Positions 62,722 to 64,000 of a stretch of DNA of 64,000 nt are shown here, in pieces (position 1 is the stretch's first letter; the number at the start of each line of letters is the position of its first letter). The stretch lies in the NCBI RefSeq assembly GCF_026344135.1, contig NZ_JAPKNA010000004.1, positions 248,001-312,000 of the forward strand. The letters are read 5' to 3'. This DNA is from Alcaligenes parafaecalis (GTDB lineage: Bacteria; Pseudomonadota; Gammaproteobacteria; Burkholderiales; Burkholderiaceae_B). The position numbers and the translations under genes are program-made. The notes below the pieces were generated by a model, which was not told the origin of the DNA, did not search any database, and saw nothing but the letters and a program-made list of their open reading frames with translations.

Positions 62722-63006
62722 GGATGGTGATTCAAAAAAGGGCTGGCCGGGCTGAAAGCCTGATAAGTCAAGAGCTTAGCCACCTGTGGATAACTTTGGG
62801 GAAAATGGTATGAACAAAAAATACAAAGAAGCAAGCACAGATACAATTTAGTTATCAATCTCTCTGAAATATGAATAAAACGCAGAGAAATCAAATAATT
62901 AAAACTGGGTATTGAAATTAAACCTTAAATATAAAGGCCTCAAACCCGGACGTATCTGTGTGCATAACTTTGCGCACAAGCTGCGATAGCCCGTGCGCAA
63001 AGAAGA
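62722..63006. other. AT-rich gap between hemE and priA with two DnaA-box-like sites
   Basis: No gene is seen. TGTGGATAA (62785-62793) is the reverse of the consensus DnaA box TTATCCACA, and TGTGCATAA (62959-62967) the reverse of TTATGCACA; both are in the same direction and followed by CTTTG. Between them, 62805-62940 is very A/T-rich. A 10-bp stem CTTTGCGCAC / GTGCGCAAAG (62968-62977, 62993-63002) just after the hemE stop may end hemE transcription, though no U-run follows. Confidence 0.5.
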
Positions 63007-64000
63007 TCAAACGCTGTGGTGACGACGGCTGTAGGAATGCACTTCATCGACCAGAATGCCCACGGCTTCCGGGTCGGTGAAACGCGAGATACCGTGACCA
63101 AAGTTGAACACGTGACCACCCTGACCCACAGGACCAAAGTCGTCGATAACGCGACGGGCTTCACGACGGATGGCTTCTTCGCCACCGAACATCGTCATGG
63201 GGTCCAGATTGCCTTGCAGGGCCAGTTTGTCACCGATACGAGCGCGCGCACGGGACAGATTCACCGTCCAGTCCACACCCATGGCATCAGCGCCACAGCC
63301 AGCAATATCTTCCAGCCACATGCCGCCGCCCTTGGTAAAGACGATGACGGGTACGCGCTTGCCGTCGTGTTCACGGATCAGACCGTCGACCACTTTACGG
63401 GTGTAAGCCAGGGAGAACTCCTGGAACAGGGAATCGGACAAGACGCCGCCCCAGCTATCGAACAGCATTACAGCCTGTGCACCGGCACGGATCTGCGCGT
63501 TCAGGTAGTCCTGGGTGGTCTGGGCATTGATTTCCAGCATGCGGTGCATCAGGTCCGGACGCTGATACATCATGCTTTTCACCAGACGGTAGTCGTCCGA
63601 GCCCTGGCCTTCAACCATGTAGCAGGCGATGGTCCAGGGGCTGCCTGCAAAACCGATCAGCGGTACTTTGCCGTCCAGTTCCTTGCGGATCAGGGACACA
63701 GCGTCGAACACGTATTGCAGCTTGGACATGTCTGGAGCTTCCAGCGCCATGACGTCGGCTTCGTTACGCACGGGACGGGCAAAACGCGGGCCTTCGCCAG
63801 CGACGAAATCCAGACCCAGACCCATAGCGTGTGGCACGGTCAGGATGTCGGAAAACAGAATGGCCGCATCCAGATCGAAGCGACGCAGGGGCTGCAGAGT
63901 CACTTCACAAGCAAATTCGGGATTTTGAGCCAATTGCATGAAGGAACCGGCCTGGGCACGGGTGGCATTGTATTCAGGCAAATAACGCCCCGCTTGGCGC
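63007..64000 (-). CDS. hemE: Uroporphyrinogen decarboxylase HemE, partial
   Basis: The C-terminal 331 residues; about 25 N-terminal residues are cut off by the right edge. The visible start RQAGRYLPEYNATR is the conserved substrate-binding Arg block, followed by FSDILTVPHAMGLGL with the catalytic Asp, GFAGSPWTIACYMVEG, and FNFGHGISRFTDPEAV near the end. HemE removes four carboxyl groups from uroporphyrinogen III to give coproporphyrinogen III in haem synthesis. It is upstream of priA on the same strand across a 285-bp gap. Confidence 0.97.
   Translation of the reverse strand, partial: RQAGRYLPEYNATRAQAGSFMQLAQNPEFACEVTLQPLRRFDLDAAILFSDILTVPHAMGLGLDFVAGEGPRFARPVRNEADVMALEAPDMSKLQYVFDAVSLIRKELDGKVPLIGFAGSPWTIACYMVEGQGSDDYRLVKSMMYQRPDLMHRMLEINAQTTQDYLNAQIRAGAQAVMLFDSWGGVLSDSLFQEFSLAYTRKVVDGLIREHDGKRVPVIVFTKGGGMWLEDIAGCGADAMGVDWTVNLSRARARIGDKLALQGNLDPMTMFGGEEAIRREARRVIDDFGPVGQGGHVFNFGHGISRFTDPEAVGILVDEVHSYSRRHHSV

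Overview
The window looks like the chromosome of a betaproteobacterium of the order Burkholderiales, most likely family Alcaligenaceae (Alcaligenes/Bordetella-like). This is inferred from gene content and overall protein character (metX-metW pair, gltBD, membrane-anchored dihaem cytochrome c5, ESPR-type trimeric autotransporter, Rieske/IclR catabolic operon, two CaiB/CoA-type genes); no database search was possible. Base composition is moderately GC-rich, with AT-rich islands only in promoter regions. No prophage, integrase, transposase or CRISPR array was seen.

Layout. 1-1224: start of a sodium:solute symporter running off the left edge. 1.7-10.1 kb: a surface-adhesion locus on the minus strand with an 1898-residue trimeric autotransporter, a small lipoprotein and two atypical regulators whose receiver domains have lost the phospho-acceptor aspartate. 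10.3-24.6 kb: housekeeping and stress genes, namely a HIT-type ATP adenylyltransferase, two tandem RidA proteins (one cytosolic, one exported), a CidA/CidB pair, a TRIC-like channel, AmpG, MetX-MetW, a one-domain LuxR-type protein, a lipoprotein, GshA, Ada, and a Zur-boxed zinc TonB receptor translationally coupled to a methyltransferase. 24.7-30.7 kb: a complete six-gene Csu-type chaperone-usher pilus operon. 31.1-32.4 kb: tRNA-Arg(CCG) and a dihaem cytochrome c5.

32.4-45.6 kb holds the most interesting block: thirteen co-directional genes forming an aromatic catabolic operon (cupin, alpha/beta hydrolase, IclR regulator, SDR, ThDP enzyme, aspartate-dehydrogenase-like protein, aldehyde dehydrogenase, extradiol-type dioxygenase, recombinase-like HTH microprotein, Rieske oxygenase, its reductase, porin, MFS permease). 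The set suggests import, ring hydroxylation, ring cleavage and side-chain removal of an aromatic acid, but the substrate cannot be read from sequence. The SDR lacks the family's catalytic Tyr-Lys pair. 46-51 kb: a divergent CoA-ester module (3-hydroxyacyl-CoA dehydrogenase, class III CoA-transferase / nitronate-monooxygenase-like flavoprotein, enoyl-CoA hydratase).

51-57.3 kb: gltB and gltD (glutamate synthase). 57.3-58.0 kb: a repeat-rich intergenic region with a terminator, a tandem heptamer array, a 229-bp palindromic MITE-like element, and a promoter overlapped by CTAGGG-type boxes that drives a 78-residue protein of unknown function. 58.5-64 kb: Rep helicase, PriA and HemE (truncated by the right edge), with two DnaA-box-like sites around an AT-rich stretch between priA and hemE.
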